Below are positions 1-8,401 of a DNA stretch of 40,607 nt, in pieces. A program made the position numbers and the translations under genes. Source of the DNA: Halalkalicoccus subterraneus (GTDB lineage Archaea; Halobacteriota; Halobacteria; Halobacteriales; Halalkalicoccaceae); assembly GCF_003697815.1 (NCBI RefSeq), contig NZ_RDQG01000046.1, positions 1-40,607 of the forward strand. Direction: 5' to 3'. Positions within the stretch are counted from its first letter, which is position 1. The number at the start of each line of letters is the position of its first letter. The notes beneath the pieces are model-generated. The model worked only from the letters and a program-made list of their open reading frames with translations, did no database searches and had not been told where the DNA came from.

Positions 1-324
1 GTTTGCGTTCATGTTCGAGGAGGTTCCCGAGCCAGTCTGGAAGACGTCGACGGGGAACTGCTCGTCGTGCTCGCCCGCGATGACCTCGTCTGCGGCCTCG
101 ATGATCGCTTCTGCAGTATCCTCCTCGATCAGTTCGAGGTCGCGGTTCGCCTGCGCGGCGGCCTTCTTGACGACGCCGAGCGCGCGGACGAACCGGCGCG
201 AAAAGGTGATTCCTGAGATGGGGAAGTTCTCGACGGCGCGTTGGGTCTGTGCGCCCCAGTACGCGTCCGCGGGGACCTCCATCTCGCCCAGACTGTCCTC
301 CTCGATGCGAACGTCCTCGTTCAT
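1..324 (-). CDS. fumC: Fumarate hydratase class II, N-terminal part (gene runs off the window)
   Basis: Translating the minus strand from the ATG at 324 gives an open frame to the window edge, about 108 residues. It contains the class II fumarase N-terminal pattern: [20 protein letters not shown] near residues 15-34, then PISG, and near the edge the segment [14 protein letters not shown] that precedes the substrate pocket in this family. The enzyme interconverts fumarate and malate in the cytosolic TCA cycle. The catalytic signature loop (GSSxMPxKxN) would lie beyond the window, so completeness cannot be judged. The gene is divergent from the ABC transporter operon. Argininosuccinate lyase or aspartase relatives are less likely because of the WGAQTQR and GSGTSSNMN strings. 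Confidence 0.93.
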   Translation of the reverse strand, partial: MNEDVRIEEDSLGEMEVPADAYWGAQTQRAVENFPISGITFSRRFVRALGVVKKAAAQANRDLELIEEDTAEAIIEAADEVIAGEHDEQFPVDVFQTGSGTSSNMNAN

Positions 325-502
325 ACCCGGGGCCTCGCAGTCCGGCGGGTAAAAGCTACTGAAACTAGCGGGCCGTCGACGTACGAACCGGGTATTCCGT
401 CCGTACGTAATGAGCCTGATCTAGAAAATATCGACGAAAGACGGTGACGGCGGAGCGGTAGTAGACATAAAATGACGTTCTTATTCGATAATGAAAAACT
501 CT

Positions 503-516
503 CGAAACGATTAAGT
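503..516 (+). promoter_or_regulatory. Putative BRE/TATA element of the ABC transporter operon
   Basis: The stretch CGAAACGATTAAGT resembles an archaeal BRE plus TATA box. It would place the transcription start near 540 and leave a short leader of roughly 15-20 bases before the ATG at 557. No Shine-Dalgarno sequence is seen before that ATG. The rest of 325-556 holds no convincing gene. Confidence 0.4.
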
Positions 517-556
517 GGTATGACCCCGGCCGTATGAGTGTACTACAGTACTAACC

Positions 557-1879
557 ATGAATAATAAACGATCCACATCGATTCCGCGCCGGGCGTATCT
601 GAAGGGAAGCGCCACAGCAGGAGGGGCGGCTCTGTTCGGACTTTCCGGCTGTCTCAGCGGCGACGAAGGCAATGGCGGTAATGGCAGCAACGGCAGCGGC
701 GGGAACGGCGGCGGCAGTAACACGCTCGAGGTCTTCCACGGGTGGACGGGCGGGGACGGCGCGGAGGCGGCCGAGGCCCTCTTCGGGGCGTTCGAGGAGG
801 AACACTCCGACATCGAACTCGACGAGAACCCGATCGGAGGCGGCGGCAACCAGAGCCTCGACCAGACGGTCGCAAACCGTCTCCAGAGCAACAATCCGCC
901 GAGTACCTTCGCCGGTTGGCCCGGCGCGAACCTCCAACAGTACGAGGGTGTACTGGGCGACATCGAGGAGGACGTCTGGAACGAGGCGAACCTCCAGGAC
1001 GCCCACGCCCAGGAGGCCGTCGAGGCCTGTCAGTTCGACGGCGGCTTTTCGGCGGTCCCGATCGGCTCCCACCGGATGAACGACCTCTTCTACAACGTCG
1101 AGGTCGTCGAGCAGGCCGGTGTCGACCCGAGTTCGCTCTCCGACGTCAGCTCTCTGATCGAGGCCCTCGATACGGTCAGCACGGAGACCGAAGCCACGCC
1201 GATGGCGTTCGCGCTCGAGACGTGGGGCATCCTCCAGACCTGGGCCGTCATCATGCTCAGCGAGCACGGCTTCGACGCCTACACGAGTTTCATCGAGGGC
1301 GACGGCGACGAGCAGGCGGTCCGTTCGACGTTCGAGACGCTCGGGGAACTCCTCGGCAACTACATCAATTCCGACGCCGCCTCGGTCGACTTCACCGAAG
1401 TCAACCAGAGCATCATGAGCGGCGACGCGGCGTTCATCCATCAGGGCAACTGGGTCGCCGGCGCCTACATCAACGAGGGGCTCGAGTACGGCGAGGAGTG
1501 GGGTGCGGTTCGCTTCCCAGGCACCGAGGGGATGTACGGTCTGCACATCGACTCGTTCATCTATCCGGGCGAGAACCCGAGCCCCGAAGCGACCGCGACG
1601 TTCATGCGCTTTGCCGGCGGCGAGGCCGCACAGGTCGCGTTCAACCAATACAAGGGTTCGATCCCGACCCGCCAGGAGGTGCCCACCGATGAGTTTAACC
1701 AGTACCTCACGGAGACGATCGAGGACTTCCAGAACGCCGACCAGAAGCCCCCGACGCTGGCCCACGGGCTCGCCGTCCCTCAGAGCACCCAGTCGGAACT
1801 CGAGGGCGTCCTCAACGAGAACTTCGCGGACCCCTTCGACGTCGACGCGGCGACCCAAGGGTTCATGGATACCGTCTAA
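557..1879 (+). CDS. Carbohydrate ABC transporter substrate-binding lipoprotein
   Basis: This is a 440-residue extracellular solute-binding protein, family 1. The N-terminus has twin arginines at residues 11-12 (PRRAYLKG), a short hydrophobic stretch and a lipobox ending at Cys32 (LFGLSGC), so it is probably exported by Tat and lipid-anchored. A Gly/Asn/Ser-rich linker follows at residues 33-54. The mature domain opens with LEVFHGWTGGDGAEA and contains FAGWPGANLQQYEG, a pattern like glucose or mannose binders of this family. It captures sugar outside the cell and delivers it to the two permeases encoded directly downstream, 12 bases away. The exact sugar cannot be read from sequence. Confidence 0.9.
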   Translation: MNNKRSTSIPRRAYLKGSATAGGAALFGLSGCLSGDEGNGGNGSNGSGGNGGGSNTLEVFHGWTGGDGAEAAEALFGAFEEEHSDIELDENPIGGGGNQSLDQTVANRLQSNNPPSTFAGWPGANLQQYEGVLGDIEEDVWNEANLQDAHAQEAVEACQFDGGFSAVPIGSHRMNDLFYNVEVVEQAGVDPSSLSDVSSLIEALDTVSTETEATPMAFALETWGILQTWAVIMLSEHGFDAYTSFIEGDGDEQAVRSTFETLGELLGNYINSDAASVDFTEVNQSIMSGDAAFIHQGNWVAGAYINEGLEYGEEWGAVRFPGTEGMYGLHIDSFIYPGENPSPEATATFMRFAGGEAAQVAFNQYKGSIPTRQEVPTDEFNQYLTETIEDFQNADQKPPTLAHGLAVPQSTQSELEGVLNENFADPFDVDAATQGFMDTV

Positions 1880-1891
1880 TCACGCTACTGT

Positions 1892-2863
1892 ATGAAAGGT
1901 GTTCTACGGTTTCTGCGGCGTAGTCGAACGAAACGGCGTGCCCGAACTGATGGGGGGACGGCGGAAAAGCGGTCGACGGCCAGACGTTGGCTCGACAGTG
2001 ACATCGTTCAGTCAGCGCCGTTTTGGGGCCCGCCGTTTCTGCTCATGGGCTTTTTCGTCTACGCGTCGATCGGCTGGAACTTCCTGCTGTCGTTAACCGA
2101 TTATACGGGGTTCGGCGGGGCCGATTACAGCAACCTGAGCCTCGAGAACTACCGGATGCTGATCGAGGACCCGGCAATCTGGGAGGCGACGCGTAACACC
2201 TTCGTTCTGCTGGTCGTCTTCACCATCACGTGTCTGGTCATCGGACTCGGGCTCGCGATCCTGCTCGACCGGCAGGTCCGCTTCGGGCGGGGCTTTCGGA
2301 CGATCTACCTGCTCCCCTTTGCCCTCTCGTTCATCGTCACCGCACAGTTCTGGCGGTGGATGTACAACGTTAACGACGGGATCGTCAACCAGTTCGTCGG
2401 AATCTTCGGTATCGGCCCGTACAGCTGGCTGGGGAACCCACAGATCGTACTGGGAGCGGTGATATTCGCGCTCGTTTGGCAGTTCAGCGGCTATACGATG
2501 GTCATCTACTTGGCCGCGCTGCGCTCGATCCCGACCGATCAGTACGAAGCGTCGAAGATCGATGGGGCCGGCACCCTTCGAATGTATCGCCGCGTGATCA
2601 TCCCGCAGTTGCGGCCCGCAATGGTGAGCGCATCGGTGACGCTGGTGCTGTTCGCGCTCAAGGCCTTCGACTTCCTGTACGCGGTCTTCGGGGGGTATCG
2701 TCCCCGACAGGGGGCGGACATCCTCGCGACGAAGATGGTCCGCGAGGCGTTCGGCCAGTCCGAGTGGGCCTACGGTTCGGCGATCGCGATCGCACTGTTC
2801 GCGCTATCGCTCGCGGTGATCGCGCCGTATCTCTACAGCCAGTACACACGAGGTAACCTATGA
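1892..2863 (+). CDS. Sugar ABC transporter permease, MalF/UgpA type
   Basis: The product is a 323-residue membrane protein with about six hydrophobic segments after a basic N-terminal tail of roughly 40 residues. The conserved EAA loop that contacts the ATPase is visible from about residue 218 (EASKIDGAGTLRMYRRVIIP). The gene lies 12 bases after the binding-protein gene, and its stop overlaps the next permease start as ATGA, which suggests translational coupling. It forms half of the membrane channel with the following gene. It was placed as MalF-like because it comes first and has the longer N-terminus. Confidence 0.92.
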   Translation: MKGVLRFLRRSRTKRRARTDGGTAEKRSTARRWLDSDIVQSAPFWGPPFLLMGFFVYASIGWNFLLSLTDYTGFGGADYSNLSLENYRMLIEDPAIWEATRNTFVLLVVFTITCLVIGLGLAILLDRQVRFGRGFRTIYLLPFALSFIVTAQFWRWMYNVNDGIVNQFVGIFGIGPYSWLGNPQIVLGAVIFALVWQFSGYTMVIYLAALRSIPTDQYEASKIDGAGTLRMYRRVIIPQLRPAMVSASVTLVLFALKAFDFLYAVFGGYRPRQGADILATKMVREAFGQSEWAYGSAIAIALFALSLAVIAPYLYSQYTRGNL

Positions 2864-3768
2864 GCGAACGATCGGTCTCGGTCGGAGAGGAAACGGGCGA
2901 CGAAACGACGACGGGCTTCGATCTCCGGCGGATCGGCCTGTACGCGACGATGCTTGCGCTGGTCGTCTTCTACCTGCTCCCGATCGAGTCGGGGCTGGTG
3001 ACCTCGATCAAGACTTCGGAGGCGCTCATCAACACCCAGCCGTTCGCCCCACCGGGTCTCGACGGCGTGACCCTCGAGAAGTGGCAGTTCGCGTTCGATA
3101 CCCTCTGGAGTGGGATGATAAACAGCATGCTGTTCACCATCCCCGCGACAATCCTCTGTGCGGTCTTCGGAAGCATGGCCGCCTACGGGCTGACGCTGGT
3201 CGACTGGCGTGGACAGGTCGCGGTGTTCACGCTGTTCATCGCGGGGATCTTCATCCCCTATCAGGCGGTCATCGTCCCGCTGACGCAGTTCTGGTCGCAG
3301 TACGCGATGCTCGACGTTCGACTCGGACTGATCCTCACGGATCGGACCGCGACGCTCCTCGAACTCATCATCACCCATACCGCCTACGGGATCCCGATCT
3401 GTACGCTGCTGTTTCGCTCCCAGTACAAGACGATGTCCTGGGAGATGATCGAGGCCGCCCGGCTCGACGGAGCGACCGTCTGGCGCATCTACAAGCGGAT
3501 CGTCCTGCCGCTGTCGGTACCGATGTTCGCGGTCGTGTTCATCTTCCAGTTCACGCAGATCTGGAACGAGTTCCTGTTCTCGCTGACGATCATCGGGAGC
3601 GTCAGCGACCCCGCGGCCTCGGCGACGCTGATCCTTTCGGGACTCGGCGAGGCGCTGGAAGGGACCGACTACCCGCTTCGGATGGCCGGCGCGTTCATCA
3701 CGGCGCTGCCGACGCTGGTGGTCTACCTCCTCTTTGCCGACGAGTTCGCGGAGGGGGTAGAGGTATGA
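2860..3768 (+). CDS. Sugar ABC transporter permease, MalG/UgpE type
   Basis: The product is a 302-residue inner-membrane subunit with about six hydrophobic segments and the EAA coupling motif near residue 198 (EAARLDGATVWRIYKRIVLP). The start codon overlaps the stop of the preceding permease gene. It pairs with that protein to form the translocation pore. The N-terminal 25 residues are acidic and soluble, then a first membrane helix starts (LYATMLALVVFYLLP). The stop codon overlaps an ATG that opens a 13-codon minigene before the ATPase gene. Confidence 0.92.
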   Translation: MSERSVSVGEETGDETTTGFDLRRIGLYATMLALVVFYLLPIESGLVTSIKTSEALINTQPFAPPGLDGVTLEKWQFAFDTLWSGMINSMLFTIPATILCAVFGSMAAYGLTLVDWRGQVAVFTLFIAGIFIPYQAVIVPLTQFWSQYAMLDVRLGLILTDRTATLLELIITHTAYGIPICTLLFRSQYKTMSWEMIEAARLDGATVWRIYKRIVLPLSVPMFAVVFIFQFTQIWNEFLFSLTIIGSVSDPAASATLILSGLGEALEGTDYPLRMAGAFITALPTLVVYLLFADEFAEGVEV

Positions 3769-3806
3769 TCGCTCGACGACTGCGACTATCGGTACGGAGG
3801 TTCTGA
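3765..3806 (+). CDS. Possible 13-residue minigene between permease and ATPase genes
   Basis: An ATG overlapping the permease stop (ATGA at 3765-3768) opens a frame that reads MIARRLRLSVRRF and stops at 3806, two bases before the ATPase ATG. A GGAGG sequence at 3796-3800 lies inside it, 8 bases before the ATPase start. It may be a coupling or leader peptide that carries ribosomes to the ATPase gene, or simply chance. The peptide is strongly basic, unlike typical haloarchaeal proteins, which argues against a stable product. Confidence 0.25.
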   Translation: MIARRLRLSVRRF

Positions 3807-3808
3807 TT

Positions 3809-4963
3809 ATGGCTCACACCAAACTCGACAAGGTAACGAAAGTGTTCACGGAGGACGACGGCGGCGAGATCGTCGCCGTCGACGAGGTATCGATCGACAT
3901 CGACGACGGCGAGTTCCTCGTCCTCGTCGGCCCCTCGGGCTGTGGGAAGTCGACGACGCTACGGATGGTCGCCGGCCTCGAATCGATCACGTCGGGCACG
4001 ATTTCCCTCGACGACAGGACCATAAACGACGTGCCCGCCAAGGACAGGGACATCGCGATGGTGTTCCAGTCGTACGCGCTGTACCCCCACATGACCGTGC
4101 GCGAGAACATGTCCTTCGGGCTCGAGGAGTCGACGGACATGCCGGACGACGAGATCGAGACGCACGTGGCGGAGACCGCCGAGATGATGGGGATCGAGCG
4201 ATTGCTCGACCGCAAGCCCGGCGAGCTCTCGGGCGGCCAACAACAGCGCGTCGCACTCGGGCGGTCGATCGTCCGCGACCCTGCGGTCTTCCTGATGGAC
4301 GAACCCCTCTCGAACCTCGACGCGAAGCTCCGCGCGGAGATGCGCACGGAGCTCCAGCAGCTCCAGTCGGAGCTGGGAACGACGACGATCTACGTCACCC
4401 ACGACCAGACCGAAGCGATGACAATGGGCGACCGGATCGCGATCCTCGACGAGGGCGTCCTCCAGCAGGTGGCGACGCCGCTGGAGTGTTATCACCAGCC
4501 CAACAACCTGTTCGTCGCGGGGTTCATGGGCGAGCCCGCGATGAACTTCATCGACGTCCACCGAGAGGACGAAACGCTCGTCGCTCGCAACGAATCCCTC
4601 AAGTATCCCCTCTCGGAGTCCACGCTTCGTGACGTCGGGGACGCGACCGATCTGGTGTTGGGCATCCGGCCTGAGGACATCGAGGTCGGCCCGGTCGGCG
4701 AGGCGGACTCGGACCACGGGTTCGAGGCGACCGTCTCGGTCGTCGAGCCGAAGGGCAACGAGAGCAACGTCTATCTCGACGTGGGCGATCTGGATATCGT
4801 CGCGACCGTTCCCGGGCTTCAGACGATCGACCCGGGTGACACCGTCGGGGTCCGGTTCCCCGAACCGACGATCCACCTCTTCGAGGCCGATTCCGGCCGG
4901 GCGGTCCACACTCGCTCGCTCGAGGCGCTCGACGACGAAACGATCCCGCAGGCCTCGAACTGA
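3809..4963 (+). CDS. Sugar ABC transporter ATP-binding protein, MalK/UgpC/MsmX type
   Basis: The product has 384 residues. The nucleotide-binding domain comes first: Walker A GPSGCGKS at 41-48, Q-loop FQSYALYPHMTV near 86-97, ABC signature LSGGQQQR from 140, Walker B FLMDEPLSNLD near 161-171 and switch histidine YVTHDQ near 195-200. From about residue 240 a C-terminal OB/TOBE-type regulatory domain follows, including GIRPEDIEVG, as in MalK and UgpC. It hydrolyses ATP to drive the two permeases encoded upstream. The ATG has a good Shine-Dalgarno sequence (GGAGG, 8 bases upstream), unlike the promoter-proximal genes of the window, which fits internal translation in an operon. Confidence 0.94.
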   Translation: MAHTKLDKVTKVFTEDDGGEIVAVDEVSIDIDDGEFLVLVGPSGCGKSTTLRMVAGLESITSGTISLDDRTINDVPAKDRDIAMVFQSYALYPHMTVRENMSFGLEESTDMPDDEIETHVAETAEMMGIERLLDRKPGELSGGQQQRVALGRSIVRDPAVFLMDEPLSNLDAKLRAEMRTELQQLQSELGTTTIYVTHDQTEAMTMGDRIAILDEGVLQQVATPLECYHQPNNLFVAGFMGEPAMNFIDVHREDETLVARNESLKYPLSESTLRDVGDATDLVLGIRPEDIEVGPVGEADSDHGFEATVSVVEPKGNESNVYLDVGDLDIVATVPGLQTIDPGDTVGVRFPEPTIHLFEADSGRAVHTRSLEALDDETIPQASN

Positions 4964-4985
4964 CGGTCCCGTCGGCGTCGCTCGG

Positions 4986-5231
4986 CTAGTTCTCGTACTC
5001 CTCGGGCGTGTACGTCTTCAGTTCGAGGGCGTGAATGTCCGTCGTCATGTGCTCGCCGAGCGCGTCGTACACCAACTGGTGCTGTTGGACCAGCGACTTG
5101 CCCTCGAACGCCGGCGAGACGACGACCGCCGCGAGGTGGTCCTCGTCGTGAACGCCCCGGGGGTGGGAGATAGTCGCCTCGCTGTCCTCGATCTCCGATT
5201 CGATCAGCGCCGCGACCTCGTCGGTATCCAT
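4986..5231 (-). CDS. BolA/IbaG family protein
   Basis: The product is a small protein of 81 residues with the BolA fold pattern: an N-terminal helix (VAALIESEIEDSEATI), the central HDEDHLAAVVVSPAFEGKSLVQQHQLVYDAL and the C-terminal HALELKTYTP. BolA-like proteins work with monothiol glutaredoxins or Fe-S carriers in iron homeostasis and Fe-S cluster handling. No glutaredoxin gene is adjacent. The gene converges with the ABC ATPase gene (22-base gap) and is followed upstream by the flap endonuclease gene on the same strand. The role in archaea is inferred from family membership only. Confidence 0.85.
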   Translation of the reverse strand: MDTDEVAALIESEIEDSEATISHPRGVHDEDHLAAVVVSPAFEGKSLVQQHQLVYDALGEHMTTDIHALELKTYTPEEYEN

Positions 5232-5269
5232 ACCAACCGCTCCGTGCCGAATCGGGAAAACGGTTCAGA

Positions 5270-6247
5270 TCACGTCCAACGATCCAGCCCGGTCTGGGTG
5301 ATCGACTCCTCGATGCGCTCGAATCCCGTCGAGACCTCCTCGGCGGGGATCTCCCAGTCGGCGACGAACGCGCGGGCGGCCTCGATGTCGGGCGAGGGGT
5401 CGACGTCGAACTCGTAGTCCTCGGTCACGTCGGGATCGAGAAACAGCTCACGGACCGACTCGAGGTTTCCGATCGCGGCGTCCCGGGCGTCGAGAACGCT
5501 CGCGAGATCGCCGTGTTCGTGGATCGCTTTGACCGCGGTCTTCGGGCCGATCCCGCTGACGCCCTCGTTGAAATCGGTCCCACAGAGGATGCCGACGTCG
5601 ACGAGCTGTTCGTACGTTAGGTCGTGCTTCTCGAGCGTTGCCGCCAGATCCATGCGCTCGGGATCGCCCTTGCTTGTGAGCTGGCGCAGCGTCAGCGGCG
5701 AGCCGAAGAGCAGAGCGTCGTAATCCTCGGTGCCGGCGTAGTCGACGGTCCCCGATTTCGCCATGTGGGCCGCCTGTGCCTCGCCTTCCGCGGGGGCCTC
5801 GACGTACGGCACGTCAAGCAGATCGAGCAGCTCACGGGTGGTCTTCTGAATGGTGTCGGTCAAGCTCTGGGTGCGGGCGTCGAGGCGGGCGGCCTCGATC
5901 CCGTCGCCGCGATCCCGAGCGGCCTGTGCCTTCGCTTTTGCCCGTTCCTTGGCAGCGCGCCGTTCGCTGATCTCGCCCTCCTTGAGGTCGGTGACGACCC
6001 CATCGAAGACGAACACGGGCGCGATGTCGTTCTCGAAGAACTTCGGAAGCCCCTGGACGAGCCCGATCAGGTTGGCGACCTCGGTTCCGTCGGCGGTGGT
6101 GTAGACGCCGTCGGCGGTCCACTTGACGGTCGTCGTCAGGTAGCGATAGAGCCAGTTGTGGGCGTCGATCGCGACGACCGCCCCCGAGAGGTCCTCGAAG
6201 GGGACCTCCTCGATCGCGGCGAGCTCCCGGAGCGCTGCGTTTCCCAT
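5270..6247 (-). CDS. fen: Flap endonuclease 1 (FEN1/XPG family)
   Basis: The 325-residue protein carries the XPG N domain ([14 protein letters not shown], later VFVFDGV), the internal XPG domain with acidic metal-binding residues ([24 protein letters not shown]) and a helix-3-turn-helix ([16 protein letters not shown]). The C-terminal QTGLDRW resembles a PCNA-interacting box. It removes 5' flaps in Okazaki fragment maturation and repair. The start was set at the ATG at 6247 ([10 protein letters not shown]) because archaeal FEN1 proteins begin this way; an ATG at 6298 in the same frame adds 17 residues with no family match. The gene is divergent from gatC. Confidence 0.94.
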   Translation of the reverse strand: MGNAALRELAAIEEVPFEDLSGAVVAIDAHNWLYRYLTTTVKWTADGVYTTADGTEVANLIGLVQGLPKFFENDIAPVFVFDGVVTDLKEGEISERRAAKERAKAKAQAARDRGDGIEAARLDARTQSLTDTIQKTTRELLDLLDVPYVEAPAEGEAQAAHMAKSGTVDYAGTEDYDALLFGSPLTLRQLTSKGDPERMDLAATLEKHDLTYEQLVDVGILCGTDFNEGVSGIGPKTAVKAIHEHGDLASVLDARDAAIGNLESVRELFLDPDVTEDYEFDVDPSPDIEAARAFVADWEIPAEEVSTGFERIEESITQTGLDRWT

Positions 6248-6298
6248 CGTCCGAAATTGGACCCCGGGCGATTTCAACGTACGGATGGCGCTCGCCAT

Positions 6299-6313
6299 CC
6301 GAAACCCTTACTC
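6299..6313 (+). promoter_or_regulatory. Putative promoter of gatC-gatA
   Basis: The sequence around CGAAACCCTTACT lies 27-38 bases before the gatC ATG, the spacing expected of a TATA box for a leaderless archaeal transcript. A GGAGGT directly abuts the ATG, too close to act as a Shine-Dalgarno sequence. Confidence 0.4.
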
Positions 6314-6336
6314 CCGGCGCGGGGGTTCTCGGAGGT

Positions 6337-6615
6337 ATGAGCGAACAGTCCGTCACCGAAGAGGAGGTGCGCCACGTCGCGGTACTCGCGCGCATCGACC
6401 TCGACGAGCGGGAGGTCGAGGAGTTCGTCGAGCAGTTCGGCGAGATCCTCGACGCCTTCGAGACCCTCGATGAGGTGCCCGACGTCGAGCGCGAGGACGA
6501 CCTCGAGAACGTGATGCGCGCCGACGAGGTACGGGAAAGCCTCAACCAGGAGGCGGCGCTCGAAAACGCCCCCGAGACCGAGGACGGCTACTTCAAAGGA
6601 CCGAGCGTCTCATGA
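6337..6615 (+). CDS. gatC: Asp-tRNA(Asn)/Glu-tRNA(Gln) amidotransferase subunit C
   Basis: The product is a 92-residue acidic protein with the GatC pattern: EEEVRHVAVLARIDLDEREV at the N-terminus, FGEILDAFETLDEVPDVE in the middle and GYFKGPSV at the C-terminus. GatC clamps GatA to GatB in the complex that converts mischarged Asp-tRNA(Asn) or Glu-tRNA(Gln) to the amide form. The stop overlaps the gatA start as ATGA, so the two are probably translationally coupled. No gatB gene is present in the window. Confidence 0.93.
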   Translation: MSEQSVTEEEVRHVAVLARIDLDEREVEEFVEQFGEILDAFETLDEVPDVEREDDLENVMRADEVRESLNQEAALENAPETEDGYFKGPSVS

Positions 6616-7883
6616 GCGAGTCGTCGATCTTCATCACCGAGGAGCGCATCGAGGGCGAGGACGAGGGACCGCTCGCGGGCAAGACGGTCGCCGTCAAGGA
6701 CAACATCAGCACCGACGGCGTTCGCACGACCTGCGGCTCCGCGATGCTCGAAAGCTACGTCCCGCCGTACGACGCGACGGTCGTCGAGCGCCTGAAGGGG
6801 GCGGGCGCGACGATCGTGGGCAAGACGAACATGGACGAGTTCGGGATGGGCAGTACGACCGAGACCTCGCATTTCGGTCCGGCCCCCAACCCCGCCGCCG
6901 AGGGCCACGTTCCGGGTGGTTCCTCGGGCGGGTCGGCGGCGGCGGTCGTCGCCGGCGAGGCCGACCTCGCGCTCGGGACCGACACGGGGGGTTCGGTGAG
7001 AAATCCGGCGGCGTTCTGTGGCGTCGTCGGGATCAAACCGACTTATGGGCTGGTTTCGCGCTACGGACTGGTCGCCTACGCCAACAGTTTGGAGCAGATC
7101 GGGCCGTTTGCGCCCACAGTGGAGGGGGCCGCCGAGCTGCTCGACGTGATTTCGGGCCCCGACGAACGCGACGGAACGACGCGCGATGAGGGTGCCGACA
7201 GTGACTACGCGAGCGCCGCCGACGGCGACGTCGACGGGCTCTCGATCGCGATCCCGACGGAGCTCGTCGAGGGGGCCGACGAGGGCGTCCGGGAGCGGTT
7301 CTGGGAGGCGATCTCCGAGCTCGAATCGCAGGGTGCGAGCTCCCACGAGGTGAGCCTCCCTTCGATCGAGTACGGCGTCGCGGCCTACTACGTGATCGCG
7401 ATGTCGGAGGCCTCCTCGAACCTCGCGCGCTTCGACGGCGTGCGCTACGGCCCGGCCACCGAGTCGGCGGGCAACTGGAACGAGGCCTTTGCCGCCGTGC
7501 GCGAGGAGGGGTTCGGCGACGAGGTCAAACGGCGGGTTCTCCTCGGGACCTACGCGCTCTCTGCGGGCTACCACGAGAAGTACTACGCGAAGGCCCAGGA
7601 CGCCCGCGCGTGGGTGAAACGCGACTTCGAGGAGGCGTTCGAGGAGGCGGACGTGATCGCCAGCCCGACCATGCCGATCCCGCCCTTCGAGGTCGGCGAG
7701 AGCCTCGACGACCCGATGCAGATGTACCTCTCGGACGCCAACACGGTTCCGGTAAACCTCGCGAACCTCCCGGCGATCTCGGTTCCGGCGGGTGAGACCG
7801 ATGGGCTTCCTGTCGGACTGCAGTTGGTCGGCCCCGCCTTCGGCGAGGAACGGATCATCCATGCCGCGAGCGCGCTCGAATAG
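6612..7883 (+). CDS. gatA: Asp-tRNA(Asn)/Glu-tRNA(Gln) amidotransferase subunit A
   Basis: This 423-residue amidase-signature protein has the Ser-cisSer-Lys triad visible: Lys29 in VAVKDN, the GGSSGGS cluster at 102-108 and the nucleophile Ser128 in GTDTGGSVRNP. GIKPTYGLVSRYGLVAYANS follows, as is typical of GatA. It hydrolyses glutamine or asparagine to supply ammonia to GatB. It is somewhat shorter than bacterial GatA (about 480 residues), mostly at the N-terminus, which is usual in haloarchaea as far as I know. It is coupled to gatC by a 4-base overlap. Confidence 0.94.
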   Translation: MSESSIFITEERIEGEDEGPLAGKTVAVKDNISTDGVRTTCGSAMLESYVPPYDATVVERLKGAGATIVGKTNMDEFGMGSTTETSHFGPAPNPAAEGHVPGGSSGGSAAAVVAGEADLALGTDTGGSVRNPAAFCGVVGIKPTYGLVSRYGLVAYANSLEQIGPFAPTVEGAAELLDVISGPDERDGTTRDEGADSDYASAADGDVDGLSIAIPTELVEGADEGVRERFWEAISELESQGASSHEVSLPSIEYGVAAYYVIAMSEASSNLARFDGVRYGPATESAGNWNEAFAAVREEGFGDEVKRRVLLGTYALSAGYHEKYYAKAQDARAWVKRDFEEAFEEADVIASPTMPIPPFEVGESLDDPMQMYLSDANTVPVNLANLPAISVPAGETDGLPVGLQLVGPAFGEERIIHAASALE

Positions 7884-7969
7884 CCCGTTCTGTCGGCTGT
7901 AAGTAACTGTGTGAAACTCCGTCCAGCTCCGAGCCAGCGAGCATCTCGAACGACGTACAGCCGACGGTA

Positions 7970-8320
7970 TCAGTCCTTCGGGGAGAGCTTCCCGGCAAAG
8001 GTCTGGAACTCGATGGTCCCGTCGGGGATGTAGAACGTATCGGTCGCGAACTCGTAGACGTTCTCGGGCGTCTCCGCGTGCCAGATGATGTAACCGAATT
8101 CCCCCTCAGTCAGCTGTTCGTCCATCGTGATCGTCGCCTCGGGATCCGAGAACTCGGCGAACAGGTCCTCGAACAGCCCCTCGATCTCCTCGAGACCGCG
8201 GACCGTTCCCATGTTGGTGACGACGACCGACCCGTCGGTGTAGTCCTCCATGATTCCCGCTACGTCCTGCTCGATGAAAGCCTCCCAGTGGTGCTCGAAA
8301 ACGGATTCTGTGGTGCTCAT
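7970..8320 (-). CDS. SnoaL/NTF2-fold protein of unknown function
   Basis: The product has 116 residues. The pattern MSTTESVFEHHWEAFIEQDV, then MEDYTDGSVVVTNMGTVRGLEEI and later FATDTFYIPDGTI, fits the SnoaL-like NTF2 cone fold: a small one-domain protein that binds hydrophobic ligands or acts as an enzyme. No specific reaction can be assigned. The start at 8320 is favoured because a GGAG lies six bases upstream of it. In-frame ATGs at 8332 and 8353 are alternatives. An inverted repeat over an AT-rich core sits about 60-80 bases upstream, next to the winged-helix regulator gene, which may control it. Confidence 0.75.
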   Translation of the reverse strand: MSTTESVFEHHWEAFIEQDVAGIMEDYTDGSVVVTNMGTVRGLEEIEGLFEDLFAEFSDPEATITMDEQLTEGEFGYIIWHAETPENVYEFATDTFYIPDGTIEFQTFAGKLSPKD

Positions 8321-8379
8321 AGCGATCTCCATCCCCGTGACGTGACGGCACACGACAGGGGGATGGGAACTGATTTACC

Positions 8380-8401
8380 ACGAACGATAATAAACGTTCG
8401 T
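8380..8401. promoter_or_regulatory. Inverted repeat over a TATA-like core (possible operator)
   Basis: The arms ACGAACG (8380-8386) and CGTTCGT (8395-8401) are perfect 7-base complements around the AT-rich spacer ATAATAAA. On the minus strand the spacer reads as a TATA-like element for the SnoaL-fold gene. The right arm touches the stop codon of the winged-helix regulator gene. The layout suggests an operator over the promoter; a transcription terminator hairpin for the regulator gene is the main alternative. Confidence 0.45.

Noticed and set aside
11-352. Plus-strand frame over the start of the window
   Set aside because: It is the antisense reading of the fumC start, which has clear fumarase motifs on the minus strand.
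6248-6298. Longer FEN1 start adding 17 residues
   Set aside because: Archaeal FEN1 proteins begin at the MGN-type start used here; the extension has no match and lies in the promoter region.
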